A DNA stretch of 64,000 nucleotides from CAG-791 sp963591995 (lineage in GTDB: Bacteria > Bacillota > Clostridia > Lachnospirales > Lachnospiraceae), in contig CAVAUJ010000002.1 in assembly GCA_963591995.1 (NCBI GenBank), positions 1-64,000 of the forward strand. The letters run 5' to 3'. Positions 63,258 to 64,000 of this stretch are shown piece after piece (the stretch's first letter is position 1; the number at the start of each line of letters is the position of its first letter). Below the pieces are notes generated by a model. The model made no database searches and had not been told where the DNA came from. It saw only the letters and a list, made by a program, of their open reading frames with translations. Made by a program: the position numbers and the translations under genes.

Positions 63258-64000
63258 TTTCTTTCTCCTCTTCCCAATCCGTTGCCGGCAGCGGCAGACA
63301 GAAGCGAAAAACCGTTCCCTCCTGCGGCGCTGTACTCATTTCCGCATCAAATGCAGCCCCGTAGAACATCTTCATTCGAATAATGACATTTAAAATGTCG
63401 ACGCCAACCTTCCCCCTCTGAATGGTCGACACATTGCCCTTCTCTTTTAAAATCTGCCGGATGACATGTGCCGTTTCCTCCGGCATTCCGCAGCCGTTAT
63501 CGGCAATGACAATACGGAGCTTTCCGCTGCTTTCCTTCGCCTCAATCCGCAGAAGGCCGCCCTCATTTCTGCCCTCAAAGCCGTGAAGAATGGAGTTCTC
63601 CACAAACGGCTGCAGCATCAGCTTGCAGCATGGCCAATCGCCGTATCGTTCATCGTATTCCACCTGATAATCGAACACCTCCTCGTACCGCTCCTTCTGA
63701 AGGTAGAGGTATTGCTCAATCCATGAAATTTCCTGGGATAAAAACACCTCCTGCAGCTTCCGGTCAAAGCTGTAGCGCAATATGTTCGAGAGCTTCTTGA
63801 TGAGGATTGCGGTCTTTTCATCCCCCGCATCACTGGCATCGTAGCTGATGGCCCCCAATGTGTTGCAGATAAAGTGCGCATTGATCTGCGATTCCAACGC
63901 CTCCCGCTCCGCATCATAGGACCTTGCCTGATATTCCATGGTTTTCTGATGCTGCTCTTCCACATGAATTCTCTGAACCTCCAGCTGCTCGACCATCGAA
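63232..64000 (-). CDS. Sensor histidine kinase, YesM type (N-terminus outside window)
   Basis: At least 256 residues of the cytoplasmic part; the frame remains open to the window edge, so the sensor and membrane segments lie beyond it. The kinase core reads ESQINAHFICNTLGA: the phospho-accepting His is present but the usual Pro before it (QINPHF) is Ala. The HATPase domain has LQPFVENSILHG and ADNGCGMP; the G2 loop is GKVGVDILNV. It pairs with the regulator encoded after it. Confidence 0.9.
   Translation of the reverse strand, partial: SMVEQLEVQRIHVEEQHQKTMEYQARSYDAEREALESQINAHFICNTLGAISYDASDAGDEKTAILIKKLSNILRYSFDRKLQEVFLSQEISWIEQYLYLQKERYEEVFDYQVEYDERYGDWPCCKLMLQPFVENSILHGFEGRNEGGLLRIEAKESSGKLRIVIADNGCGMPEETAHVIRQILKEKGNVSTIQRGKVGVDILNVIIRMKMFYGAAFDAEMSTAPQEGTVFRFCLPLPATDWEEEKENENIDCGG

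Overview
The window reads as a chromosomal segment of a polysaccharide-using Firmicute, most likely a Clostridia/Lachnospiraceae gut bacterium. The reasons are Gram-positive lipoprotein sugar-binding proteins with LplB/LplC-type permeases, YesM/YesN-type two-component systems, purine-rich ribosome binding sites, and a tryptophan T-box leader in front of the trp operon. By eye the base composition is above 50% GC. Nearly all genes lie on the minus strand; only three intact genes (a glycerate kinase, nagA and a GNAT-like acyltransferase) are on plus. There are no rRNA or tRNA genes, CRISPR arrays or intact insertion sequences.

Layout, read in minus-strand transcription order within each block. 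(1) 22075 to 221: a pectin/rhamnogalactan-like utilization cluster: GH106-like protein, two related GH2 proteins, response regulator, histidine kinase, strong terminator, two permeases, lipoprotein, terminator, sialate-O-acetylesterase-like protein, GH42, GH127, then a cupin remnant at the window edge. (2) 22555-24010 (+): the C-terminal remnant of a dihydrodipicolinate-synthase-family gene followed by an intact glycerate 2-kinase. (3) 31813 to 24107: membrane-anchored AraC regulator, lipoprotein, two permeases, carboxylesterase. (4) 42349 to 32044: YesM/YesN pair, lipoprotein, two permeases, amidohydrolase, D-threonine-aldolase/D-serine-dehydratase-like PLP enzyme and M20 peptidase; this combination suggests uptake and breakdown of an amino-acid-containing compound. 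(5) 42535-44569 (+): nagA overlapping a GNAT-like acyltransferase gene. (6) 54401 to 44602: T-box, trpEGDCFBA, then a GH36 alpha-galactosidase 25 bases behind trpA. (7) 64000 to 54716: YesM/YesN pair, lipoprotein, two permeases and two tandem GH31 enzymes.

The logic repeats: a membrane sensor/regulator, an ABC importer lacking its own ATPase, and intracellular hydrolases without signal peptides. Oligosaccharides would be imported whole and cleaved inside the cell, with the four importers presumably sharing an ATPase encoded elsewhere. Several lipoprotein genes are followed by hairpins that could let the binding protein be made in excess over the permeases.

The least ordinary DNA is around the trp leader. 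It holds a Trp-specific T-box with a row of about 13-base degenerate repeats inside it, a 164-base near-palindrome between the T-box terminator and trpE, and a rod-like inverted repeat upstream of the trp promoter. A 93-base run of N (49714-49806) lies between trpC and trpF.
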